Origin: Plazaster borealis
Taxonomy: Eukaryota; Echinodermata; Asteroidea; Forcipulatida; Labidiasteridae
DNA: 64,000 nucleotides
Assembly: GCA_021014325.1 (NCBI GenBank)
Contig: CM037474.1
Span: 19,834,488-19,898,487, forward strand
Reading direction: 5' to 3'
Positions within the stretch are counted from its first letter, which is position 1, and each line of letters starts with the position of its first letter. Below, in pieces: positions 38,301 through 45,656 of the stretch. Under the pieces are notes generated by a model. The model was not told the DNA's origin. It did not search any database and was given only the letters and a program-made list of their open reading frames with translations. The position numbers were made by a program, and so were the translations under genes.

Positions 38301-41142
38301 GTCGTGTCCAATATTGATGTTTGCAGTTGCGTCTTGGGCTGTTGCTAAGGGTGTTACTAGGGACAACCTTTACCTGAACGTGTGCATAAATAGTAGGCAA
38401 AAAAGAAAAAAAAGAAAAAAAAGCACAACATCGTTGTGTTTCATTTAGCATCTGAACTTCGGTAGTTTCTCCATATAGGATCAGAATGAATGTACCGTTT
38501 CAAAATGTTCCTCAATCTTTTATAATGTTCATTTAAAGGCATCGTACACGTTTGGTAAATACTTGCAAAAAAACTGACTTGGTAACGAGCAACAGAGAGC
38601 TGTTGATGTAGGCTATAAAACATTGTGAGAAACGACTCCCCCTGGAGTAATGTAGTTTTTGAGAAAGAGGTAATTTCTCACTAAAATAATAAAAACTTCT
38701 TGCAAGAAGTTTTTATTCCTAGATCTGAAAGCACACAAATTTGTACAACAAGGGTGTTTTTTCTTTCATCATTTTCTTGCAACTTCGATGACCAATTGAG
38801 CCCAAATTTTCACAGGCTTGTTATTTTATGCATATGTTGGGATACACCAAATGAGAAAACTGGTCTTTTACAATTACCAAACGTGTACGATGCCTTTAAG
38901 GAAAAGAATGTAGCCCTTCAAAATACCAATGATTTTATAAACCCTTACAAGAATTTCTCTCCAAACACTCTTAGAAATCAAAACAAATGGGATTTCGAGG
39001 TAGGATTGCCGGATTCCACTACCTCATTGTTAGGAGTTCATCCCACACCGTGAAGGAATGTACGAACTTCAAAGGACTTCTTCATGCATGCGGGCTTCAA
39101 AGTAATAAGGCTTTCATTTGGACCGGCTTTATCAAGAAGACACTGGAAACATCCAGTAGTCTAATCTCTAGATTTTCTTGCAGACGTTTCATGATATACG
39201 TAACCGATTTTCGACCATCAGTAAATAGGCCAGTCTGTATACGTTTGGTAAATACTTTGAAAATTAATGGCAATACAAACTTACTTGGTAAGAAGTAGGC
39301 CTACAACAGCTTTGGATATAATGCCTTTTAAGAACCATTTGACTTCGAAGTACTGCGGTTATGGAAAAAGATATCACTTTTTATCCCCCCCAAAATTGAA
39401 TCTGACAAGCGTTAATACTGACAGTACCGTTTCTCAGGTTGTGTATTCCAAATTTGCAGATTATTCTTCCTGCGTGGAAATAACCGCTCCAGATTTTCGG
39501 CAATATCTCAAAAACGCTGCCACATTTTGAAATTTTCACATGTTATTTTGAATATAGTCGGTCACTTCGTACCCAAGTCACTTCGTACCCAAGTCACTTC
39601 GTACCCAAGTCACTTCGTACCCAAGTCACTTCGTACCCATGTCAAGTCATACGCGTATGACGTGACTTGGGTATGATTGTTAAAACCAACCTCCGTGTAA
39701 ATATTATGATCAGAAAAGATTCATAGAAAAAAAATAGTGCAGCGAGAGCGATGTGTTTATGAGTACGATGTTATAATTTTATAAAATATATACCGAACTC
39801 CACGCATCCCCATGCGTCAGCATCACCCTGAAAATTTGAGTTTTGTGTTTCCCGGCCATCATCGGGGCATTTCAACGACGATATTTCCAAAAAACCATCA
39901 CAAAAACCATCACCCTTCCCCCCCCCTCCCCCCCAAATTTTTTTACATTGAATTCATGAACTCGGGAGGTCTTGTCCAGTTCAACTGCCGGCGGCGGCGG
40001 GCCGGCCACATGACTCAATTGATTGAGGTAAGTGACGACTTGGGTACGAGGTGACTTGGGTACGAAGTGACCTGGGTATGATATTTTGGGTACGAAGTGA
40101 CTTGGGTACGAAGTGACTTGGGTACGAAGTGACCGACATCGGTTATTTTTATGGTATATATCCACTACTATATAGGATTGAAACAAACCGTGGGTTCCAA
40201 TTACCAAAAGTATACGATCCCTTTAAAAGCTTCTATTTCCCGTAATGCCCTGACTCACAGATTCCTAAAATATTACTTTCCGAATGATTTCTTTTTCTGA
40301 TTGTAGAAAATTTAAGTATACAAACAAAGGTCAAAGGAATCGTTCCTTCTGACATAGCCCCCTCCCCCGGGTGCAGCATTTGAAATGTGGACTTTTAAGA
40401 TGAAAAAATACCAAAATTAAATGTTACATTTTATAAGCTTTAATGTGATAATTTCAATGTGTTTAAAACTATATTCCAATTTTTCAGACAGACAATGTGT
40501 TTGTTTTTACACTCACGTCAGAATATCTTATACCAAAATAGTAGGCATATGGCATACGAGAATGCTGAATGGGCTTGTTTAAGAGAGATGTAAACGGAAA
40601 CTACAGTTTTAATTTGGACAAAGTACCCTCCTAGAAAAAATGATTGTGCACTCCTTGTTCCCCCCTAACATTTTACCCTGGTTTCGGCGCCGGGCCTACC
40701 GGTCGAGAAACAAACATTTGCTTGGTGATTCAAATAGGACAATGCATAACATTAAAGACTCACCAAGGTGGGTTCCAACATTCTTGATGTCATGTTCAGT
40801 TATAGCTACCTCACGATATTTGTTGAAATTGCAGACGGTAAACGCCGGGAAACTTATCTCACTTTTATACTCCACGTCCACTTTCGTGATGTGATTGGCC
40901 TCAAGGAAGGAAATTAAGGTAAGTACGGACAGGTAGAGGAAGTATCCCAAAGCGCCGAGGGTTGCTATAGTCCAGATTAAACGCCGTATGTTCCCACCGT
41001 CACCTGCAATGTGCTTCAACCCGTGTATATCAGCGGTATCACGGGCCCATTCCTTCAGATAACAACGTTTGTAACATCCCATGATCAAAATGGGACTTCT
41101 CTGACCCGTCTGAAGATACTCTGCATCCACAAAATTGTCCAC
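20134..41142 (-). CDS. ASIC-like: Acid-sensing ion channel (DEG/ENaC family), complete gene with three candidate first exons
   Basis: Trimeric Na+ channel subunit with two membrane spans and a large Cys-rich ectodomain. Using first exon 1a, the exons are 33149-33470, 28490-28656, 25862-25991, 24985-25175, 23272-23482, 21873-22032, 21575-21666 and 20134-20372. All phases join and give 503 codons plus TAG. Landmarks in order: HG gating motif (residues 21-22); TM1 (about 36-58); HH pair 64-65 and Asp70; FPAFSLCNFNKYRE; RTGHQLEGIIVECSWQGQNC; YTFN; EEDEYTP; GPGHHTFVAV; YSLQACRIECETE; CDCDSPCN; NNLVLLSVYYEAL; TM2 with the GAS selectivity filter at 436-438 (GLFLGASVLTIL); cytoplasmic tail ending STER. 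Length matches vertebrate ASICs (about 510-530). Two more first exons lie upstream at 36389 and 40764. The exon 5 donor (GTTGGA) is weak but gives the right phase. I cannot name a one-to-one vertebrate orthologue. Confidence 0.93.
22739..23057 (-). repeat. Family A MITE-like element, copy 5 (reverse), in an ASIC intron
   Basis: Starts TTTAAAGGCAGGGTATACTT and ends AAGTGTACCCTGCCTTTAAG. The body order is the reverse of copies 1-4. Lies in the intron between exons 5 and 6. Confidence 0.8.
23759..23901 (+). repeat. AAATACATG minisatellite
   Basis: About 15 imperfect 9-bp units (AAATACATG with AAATACAAG and GATATACAT variants) in the ASIC intron between exons 4 and 5. The opposite strand reads as a His/Phe/Val repeat peptide, which is an artefact of the repeat. 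Confidence 0.85.
24039..24398 (+). repeat. Family A MITE-like element, copy 6
   Basis: Starts ATAAGGCACTGAACACGTTT and ends AAACGTGTATCAGTACCTTTAA; ASIC intron 4. Confidence 0.8.
24615..24710 (+). repeat. SINE/LINE 3'-end fragment
   Basis: Contains CCTTGAGCG, GATATGAGCGCTATATAAG and AAGCCACTATTA, the same type of GCGCTATATAA 3' end seen at the local LINE and SINE copies. Confidence 0.5.
25393..25560. repeat. Foldback MITE, CCAATTTCATAGAGCTG ends, copy 1
   Basis: Left end GAGTCCAATTTCATAGAGCT and right end AACTCTATGAAATGGCCC are inverted copies, with CATAAGCACAATAAGCAC-type words inside. Same family as 56309-56496. Lies in an ASIC intron. Confidence 0.7.
26402..26761 (+). repeat. Family A MITE-like element, copy 7
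   Basis: Starts TTAAAGGCACTGAACACGTT and ends AACGTGTACGATACCTTTAA; ASIC intron between exons 2 and 3. Confidence 0.85.
27600..27850 (-). pseudogene. Decayed LINE fragment (end of a reverse-transcriptase ORF)
   Basis: The minus-strand frame reads VWKCLNRPRSCTGRCKVTLK, WGYLNDQDVTCICG and EPQTIEHYSDVPYW. This is the pattern R-x-R-x-G-x-G-R-x-x-x-x-L-x-x-W then CxCG-x-x-QTxxH-x-x-x-x-C/P found near the C-terminus of Jockey- or RTE-type LINE ORF2 proteins. The fragment is truncated on both sides and lies in ASIC intron 2. Similarity to a CATAGAGCTG-type MITE end at 27440 and 27890 suggests it landed inside such an element. Confidence 0.6.
28833..29143 (+). repeat. Partial copy of the 15673-16359 element
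   Basis: Aligns with 16042-16359 through GCAGCAACCGGAAG, CATGGTCATAAACCACGTTA, CTTGCCCACGTAAATCTCC and GGACCACAATGGTCCCGG, and ends at the same TIR (GCGCGAGACTTGCACA). The left end is missing. It lies in ASIC intron 1. Confidence 0.75.
31271..31623 (+). repeat. Family C MITE-like element, copy 1
   Basis: Starts TTAAAGGGTGTGTACAATAT and ends ATGTTGTACACACCCTTTAA. Body includes CAGATTTGCACATAACT, TCACTGTTTTCTCATGACTC and GTGTGGATACAGGTCTTTG, which also occur near 61640-61970. Confidence 0.75.
32577..32650 (+). repeat. (GTTT)n tract ending in a G run
   Basis: Repeated GTTT units then GGGGGGGG. Same design as 3310-3412; ASIC intron 1. Confidence 0.8.
33149..33470 (-). CDS. ASIC-like: ASIC alternative first exon 1a (TM1, acid-sensor HH)
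   Basis: Encodes 107 codons plus 1 nt, starting MTNCYKRFYLRQWARD. An in-frame TGA lies eight codons upstream, so this ATG is the first available. It carries the SDLHG gating motif, a GDGG turn, TM1 and the start of the ectodomain (LPFPAFSLCNFNKYRES). After TM1 it reads WHHTNKVD. The two histidines and Asp align with His72, His73 and Asp78 of vertebrate ASIC1a, residues known to matter for proton gating. It ends CATTTGG with donor GTGAGT in phase 1, matching exon 2 at 28656. It is the first exon closest to the shared downstream exons. Confidence 0.9.
34500..34700 (+). repeat. tRNA-derived SINE copy with Asn-like anticodon loop
   Basis: A tRNA-like head at about 34593-34668 has A box TAGCTCAGTTGGTAGAGC, anticodon loop ACGTTAA (would read GTT, Asn) and B box AGGTTCAAGTCCC. 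The acceptor ends pair poorly and a SINE-like body (TTCTGTGTTCAACCCACAA) follows, shared with 38057-38215. The upstream stretch 34500-34572 (ATCCCTGGCTATACGGCAGC, GGCTTCTGACTGGCACCC) recurs at 45527-45610. I read it as a SINE, not a working tRNA gene. Confidence 0.6.
35205..35272. repeat. Perfect 30-bp hairpin
   Basis: Arm 35205-35234 (TCTCGACGTTTCGAACAGTA then TACTCTGCTC) is exactly complementary to 35243-35272, with an 8-nt loop GTCTTCAG. The word GAAACGTCGAG resembles the reverse of TGACGTTTCGACCC at 49748. Lies between ASIC first exons 1a and 1b. Confidence 0.85.
35933..36335 (+). repeat. Family B MITE-like element, copy 1
   Basis: Starts TTAAAGGGTTTGTATACGTT and ends AAACGTATACCTTCCCTTTAA. 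Body words GGAACCCACTGTTTGTTTCAA and AATCCGGAGCGGTAATAAG define the family. It carries an internal near-palindrome (GAGAAACGTTAGTGACAGTAACGTTTCTC). It sits about 50 bp from the donor of ASIC exon 1b. Confidence 0.8.
36389..36872 (-). CDS. ASIC-like: ASIC alternative first exon 1b (TM1, sensor pair changed to NY)
   Basis: A paralogue of exon 1a with an open frame from 36872. The likely core start is the ATG at 36707 (MGCYRRCYFRHW), where homology to the other two first exons begins. Using the upstream ATG would add 55 residues with no recognisable domain. It contains DFHG, GDGGIVRRLIW, TM1 and LDFPAFTVCNFNKYRES. The position of the ASIC acid-sensor histidines reads NY, with the following Asp kept (IVRVD). 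It ends in HFG with donor GTAAGT, in the same codon and phase as exon 1a. No second set of ASIC exons lies between this exon and exon 1a, so splicing to the exon at 28656 is expected. Confidence 0.85.
37694..37858. repeat. Foldback element, about 60-bp arms
   Basis: TATAACATGGTTTATTTCGG at the left is mirrored by CCTCAAACCATGTTATA at the right. Further in, CTTTGGTATTGGAAGTT pairs with AACACTTCCAATACTTC. No coding frame. Confidence 0.65.
38057..38215 (+). repeat. Truncated tRNA-derived SINE
   Basis: Holds the anticodon stem and B-box half of the 34593 element (ACGTTAATCCGGAGGTGCCA, AGGTTCAAATCCC) and the same body. The A box is missing. Confidence 0.6.
38532..38900 (-). repeat. Family A MITE-like element, copy 8 (reverse)
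   Basis: Starts TTTAAAGGCATCGTACACGT and ends ACGTGTACGATGCCTTTAAG, a near-perfect TIR of about 22 bp. An inner hairpin AAAAACTTCTTGCAAGAAG lies near 38690-38715. Confidence 0.85.
39233..40227 (-). repeat. Family B element (reverse) split by a younger insertion
   Basis: The two halves, 39233-39549 and 40142-40227, join into one family B element in reverse order (ending CCAATTACCAAAAGTATACG and ATCCCTTTAAA). The left terminal TTAAAGGG is not visible. Confidence 0.75.
39542..40149. mobile_element. Inserted element whose ends are inverted arrays of a 16-bp unit, 8-bp target duplication
   Basis: Direct repeats GTTATTTT at 39542-39549 and 40142-40149 flank the insert. The left end is about five copies of GTCACTTCGTACCCAA. 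The right end has the same unit inverted (TTGGGTACGAAGTGAC), several copies with one variant. The interior about 39660-40030 is unrelated unique sequence. Removing the insert and one GTTATTTT restores the family B sequence found at 48690-48710. An 8-bp duplication would fit hAT-like transposition. Confidence 0.8.
40764..41142 (-). CDS. ASIC-like: ASIC alternative first exon 1c (TM1, sensor pair NH)
   Basis: Third paralogous first exon. The conserved start is the ATG at 41082 (MGCYKRCYLKEWARD); an in-frame ATG at 41142 would add 20 residues. It has DIHG, GDGGNIRRLIW, TM1 (about 22 hydrophobic residues) and ISFPAFTVCNFNKYREV. The sensor pair reads NH, followed by ITKVD, so the second His and the Asp are retained. 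It ends HLG with donor GTGAGT, phase 1, aligned with 1a and 1b. It is the most upstream exon of the ASIC locus found in the window. Confidence 0.85.
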
Positions 41143-43479
41143 TCGTTAATGAATTCAGCGGTAGTTTCTGACTTATTGGACTGCTCTGCTGCTCTTTGTG
41201 TTACCATGTTGGAAGTGGTAGGGCCTACCTCATCACATGGTTTAACAGTCGAAACATCGATAATGATCGATGGCAGGGATTAGTGAAAAATTAAGCTCAT
41301 AATAATCCAGCTAGGTTACCGTTTTGTAAATAAATATATAGTGATAAGTTTACAGGAACAGATGAGAGATGAACAGTAAAAGAAAACCAAATTGTAACCA
41401 AACTCCTTATTTTGTCAAAGTGGACAATAGGCATTGGTAGTATTGTAGTTAGCAGGCCAACCATGGAGAAAATAAACCAAACGAGTGGTAAGCACATAAC
41501 AACCATAGAGCTGGCCCTTTCTCTATGTAACAACCATCTGGGTATGCGTGTTGCATTGTATTGTGACAAAGCCCTTTACACAAGTTAAACCCTTCTGCAA
41601 ACGTAACATGTTGAAACAAGGATCTTCATTTTGGTCGTAATCGCAAACAACAATATTGTATCTATTTTTTAAAATCATGCTGTACGAATTGGAAATTAAA
41701 AGCTGGAAATAATAACACTCACATTGGACTGGCGGAAGAAGAGCCAGCCTCGTTCCCACTTTTTTGTTTTCAGAGGCCCACAAAAAGGTTCATTGGATGA
41801 TTGGAAATACTGTCGACCGTCAGCTTTTCAAATTCCAATGAACTCCTCTGAAAGAACTCGCTTAAAAAATCCTTCATACTTGCCTTCAGGCATTTATAAC
41901 GGACTCAAGAAGCAAAAACTACCTTAAAACCTTGCTGTTGACGAACTGTACTGATAATTAAGTACCCTATTATATACTCAACTTTAGTGTCATCACTTAT
42001 AATTATTTGGCCAATTGTTGTCCCTTCCTCTCCCTTCCCCGTATGATTGTAATCTATTTATTTTGTAATTTATTGATGTAAACATATACGTGAATATTTA
42101 TATGAATGTAAATAACTGCCTCTTTTACTAGTATTATTTTTCTTTCCAACCAAATGGTTTTACTTGATAACATTCGGCATGGTGTGTTTATGTATTAATT
42201 CAATAACTAAATTTATAATTATTGGGTTCCGGGTCTTGCATAAGCTTATGCTTTTTACCTGGATCCCTCGTATCATTTCTGTTATTTATGCATTGTTAAT
42301 CTGTTCTTGAAAATATGATACAAAATAAACCAAACCAAACCGAACCAAACCAAAGACGTCATTATTAATGTGAATATTCATGACTTTGATGTGAATATTC
42401 ATGGTTTTGCTCCAAGTTTAACAATCTTTTACGCTGAACAGTGTTCTATAATTAAAATGGGTTTCTTATTCAGTAGTTAGTTTCCATTCCTATTGGGAAA
42501 TAATAATTGCACACAGCATCACAGTAGCCACTTTCTAGTCGTTGCAAATGAATATGGAAGGTCTTCATTTGGGAATTTTAGCAGAGCTTAGAAACCAAAC
42601 TATTATTGCAAATTATCCCTTTACCCTCACTGGTTCATTTATTATTATTTAAAATTTATTTTATAGATTTCTGGTAATGCAACAAAGGAACCCTCAAAAG
42701 TGTCTCACACCGAAACCGTAGGCAAGAAGAAACCTGTTTAACGAGAAGATAAAAAAACCCCCAAAACAAAACAAACCTTGGTCCAGTTGGGTAGGCAAAT
42801 GCCAAGTGGTGAAAACCCACTCAATAGGGAAAAGAAACCCAACATACAAGTTATGCTGCAGTCCAAGGCGGGATTCGAACCGGGAATCCACGGAGGTTTA
42901 AAGAAGCCACAAGGCTAACCTGGTGCCTAGTTTGGGGATGGCGTGTCGAATTAAATCATCGATTACCATTGCATAACGACAAGCAACCACACCTGGGGCG
43001 TTTACCACCGATATAATAACGAGTACTGAATAATTCACTGGTTTGATAAATCAATAGTTGCTGGCGGTAGACCTTTTGACGATCATTGGATCGAGAAAAA
43101 CAACAGGATACTTTGGGAGTGGTAACTTCTTTCTTGTAGTTTTCTCCATACTTTGAATCACTAACATCCCCCATCTAATATTTTGAATTTTGTATCATAA
43201 AAAAATGTTTTATTGCCAACTTATTTCAACAATCACAACGTTTCTCTTGAATGGAACGGGAAGGAAGGACGGGAAACCTTTTGATTTTTGAACTATCACA
43301 AACTTTTAGCCCTAGCAAAACTTCCCCGTGTTTCATAAGATAAGAAATAGATTGATAAAACATTATCTCAAAAACTGTTCACATTATTATCAGATGTAGG
43401 CTATGATGTTTTCGGGTAGGTTACATTTTTGTTTGCTTGAATGTCGCGTCTCGGTGCGTTGAAATAACTTTAATAATAA

Positions 43480-44050
43480 TAAATAAATAATAACAATAAT
43501 AAACATGACATTTATATAGCGCCTTTTACCAGAGGATGCAAAGCGCTGGAAATGAAAAGAACAGAGAGCCAGAAGGGCAGGGTGGGGGGGGGGGGCACAC
43601 TGTAGAAACCCAGATTACATGCGAGCAGAGAAAAGATGAGTCTTGAGGGCCTTTTTAAAAGGGGTGAGACCAGTTGAATTTCTAACATGAGTGGAAAGGT
43701 TATTCCATAGCCTTGGGGCAGAGACAGAAAAAGCACGGTCACCAGCCTGTTTGTGAGATTTGGGAACTTGAAGACATCCTTCTACAGAGGAGCGAAGATA
43801 GTACGAGGAAGTCTTCCGGGTATGAAGTAGAGATGAGAGGTAACTCGGAGACAGGTTGTTGAAAGACTTGTATATATGAACAAGAGTGCGGAATTGAATG
43901 CGTTTAGCAACTGGAAGCCAGTGGAGGTCACGAAGAAGAGAAATATGGACACATTTGGGCTTCTTGAAAATAAGCCTAGCACACCTGTTCTGGATTTTTT
44001 GAAGACGAGAGATGTTTTTTCTGAGACACACCATTCAGAAGACATTACAT
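43480..44050 (-). mobile_element. 5'-truncated LINE (CR1/L2-like), end of ORF2 and 3' tail
   Basis: An open frame from 44034 to 43615 encodes 139 residues matching the C-terminal part of LINE reverse-transcriptase proteins: LQKIQNRCARLIFKK, LLRDLHWLPVAKRIQFRTLV, LSPSYLSSLL, GDRAFSVSAPRLWNNL, FKKALKTHLF. Upstream of 44034 an in-frame stop and loss of homology mark the truncation. The 3' end reads GCGCTATATAAATGTCATG and then an ATT-rich microsatellite (43480-43505), the tail type of CR1/L2 clades. The frame is still intact, so the insertion is probably not ancient. The clade is inferred from sequence style only. Confidence 0.8.
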
Positions 44051-44451
44051 TTTACAACTTTACATTTAGATCTGGCAATTGAACAAGACAAATAATCTGT
44101 AAAATTAAAATATGTTATGATTTAAATTTATTAATATTTTCTAGATTTAAAAACTCTCACCTGGCTTCATTAGTCAATGAAAGAAACCATTTTACAAGTA
44201 TTGGCACTGGTTCAATATTTCATAAAATTTCAATATTTAAGAAAACAACAAAATCTAATTATATGGCTATTTAAAAACTACTTGTTGCTATTTCAAATCA
44301 TTTCAGAGGGTAAACTTACACCATTACTCAAATTAAAGGCCGACCTCCTTAATGTGCCTTCAAAAATTTAGGAGGATTACGTGAGTTAACAACTTTCAAA
44401 TTCTAACCCTAAAACATGTCAATCTTTAAATCATGCAAACAAATTGAAATA

Positions 44452-44652
44452 TACGGAGCTCTGGAAGGGCCATCCGTCATGTTGAGATCCTGAGAAAATT
44501 TACTGCATGGTGATGACATCATAAAAGTAAGATGTCGTCATCCCGAGATAAATCAACTCAGAATGGCGTCATCTTACGTTTATGATGTCACCATCCTGCA
44601 GTAAAGTATCTCAGGATCTCAACATGTTGGATGGCACTTCCAGAGCTCCGTA
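44452..44652. repeat. Long hairpin MITE, arms of about 90 bp
   Basis: TACGGAGCTCTGGAAGGGCC at the left and GGCACTTCCAGAGCTCCGTA at the right are inverted copies. Pairing continues inward (ATGTTGAGATCCTGAGA with TCTCAGGATCTCAACAT; GATGACATCATAAAAGTAAG with CTTACGTTTATGATGTCACC). Confidence 0.8.
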
Positions 44653-44730
44653 GAAATGCACAAATGAATAAGAATTGTTCATGTTCTGTGTTGCAATTTC
44701 GTCATGATTACTTTAGACAAAAAGTACAAG

Positions 44731-44922
44731 AAAGTACTTCATGCAAGAAGTTTTTATTATTTTAGTGAGAAATTACCTCTTTCTCAAAAACTAAGTTACT
44801 TCAGAGGGAGTCGTTTCTCACAATGTTTTATACTATCAACAGCTCTCTGTTGCTCGTTACCAAGTCAGTTTTTATGCTAATATATATTTTGAGTCATTAC
44901 CAAACGTGTACAGTGCCTTTAA
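44731..44922 (+). repeat. Family A MITE-like element, right half only (copy 9)
   Basis: Begins inside the element (CATGCAAGAAGTTTTTATT) and ends GTGTACAGTGCCTTTAAA. The left half is absent. Confidence 0.8.
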
Positions 44923-45656
44923 AGTCATCTCTATCTCATATATATCTGCATAAAAATTAAAAAGTTAAAATGTACACAAAATTATCAACATGAAAAAACT
45001 AGAATTTACAAAATATGTAAAATAAAATAAACCTTTCTAAAAGCTGCATGGTTTGATGATTACAAAAAACCCAACTCTGGGTTGATAACAAAATGGTACA
45101 GATTAGTGGTAACATTTTACTGTATGGTCAAAAACATTTTTTCAATGTTCTTGAAGAAAACTATCACAATGTTTTTTTTTACAAACATTCTATGAATACT
45201 ATAGTTCAATATGAAGACTTTTACCTGCTTAAACTTTAAAATGTTTATATCATGTTTTATTTTATTAACACTGGTGTCTTAAAGACAGTACAGAAATGAT
45301 AACGAAAAAAAAAATGTTAGGTTTAATCTGAAATCTGAAAACTACCAATGCTCAATCTGAAATACTGTAGGCATGAGTGAAACTAAACCCAATGGTGCCA
45401 AGATATAAATATATGGAATATATTCTACAAGTTGATGTTATTACAAAAATGAGATACGACTGACATGAGATATCACCTGACCTGTTGATAACAAGATCAT
45501 CTTCAAATGAAAGGTGTAGCATTTGCTAAAATCCCTGGCTACACAGCAGTTACAGGTTGTATGGCTTCTGACTGACACCCCCGAACAAAGATACTAACAA
45601 AATAAGGGAGGCCGCTGTAATTTTCTCTTTGACAAGTACTTCTGAAGTTCTCCTCT

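Larger units (their letters stand above)
41143..45656. other. Spacer between ASIC exon 1c and the PARP3 3' end
   Basis: It contains a (CCAAA)n tail at 42320-42352, a tRNA-like SINE remnant on the minus strand near 42770-42930 (GCGGGATTCGAACCGGGAATC), a truncated LINE (43480-44050), a long hairpin (44452-44652) and a partial family A copy (44731-44922). No host gene recognised. Confidence 0.55.

Noticed and set aside
33149..41142. Three separate tandem ASIC genes
   Set aside because: No exons for the ectodomain or TM2 are found between the three first exons; only one downstream set exists, below 28656.
41724..42355. Possible LINE ending in a (CCAAA)n tail
   Set aside because: The tail and a CTTGCATAAGCTTATG stretch recall LINE 3' UTRs, but the open frame has no reverse-transcriptase motif, so I do not call it.
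43615..44034. 139-residue open frame as a host gene
   Set aside because: The LQKIQNR...LHWLPV...GDRAFSV...LKTHLF pattern is the C-terminus of LINE ORF2, and it ends in a typical LINE tail.
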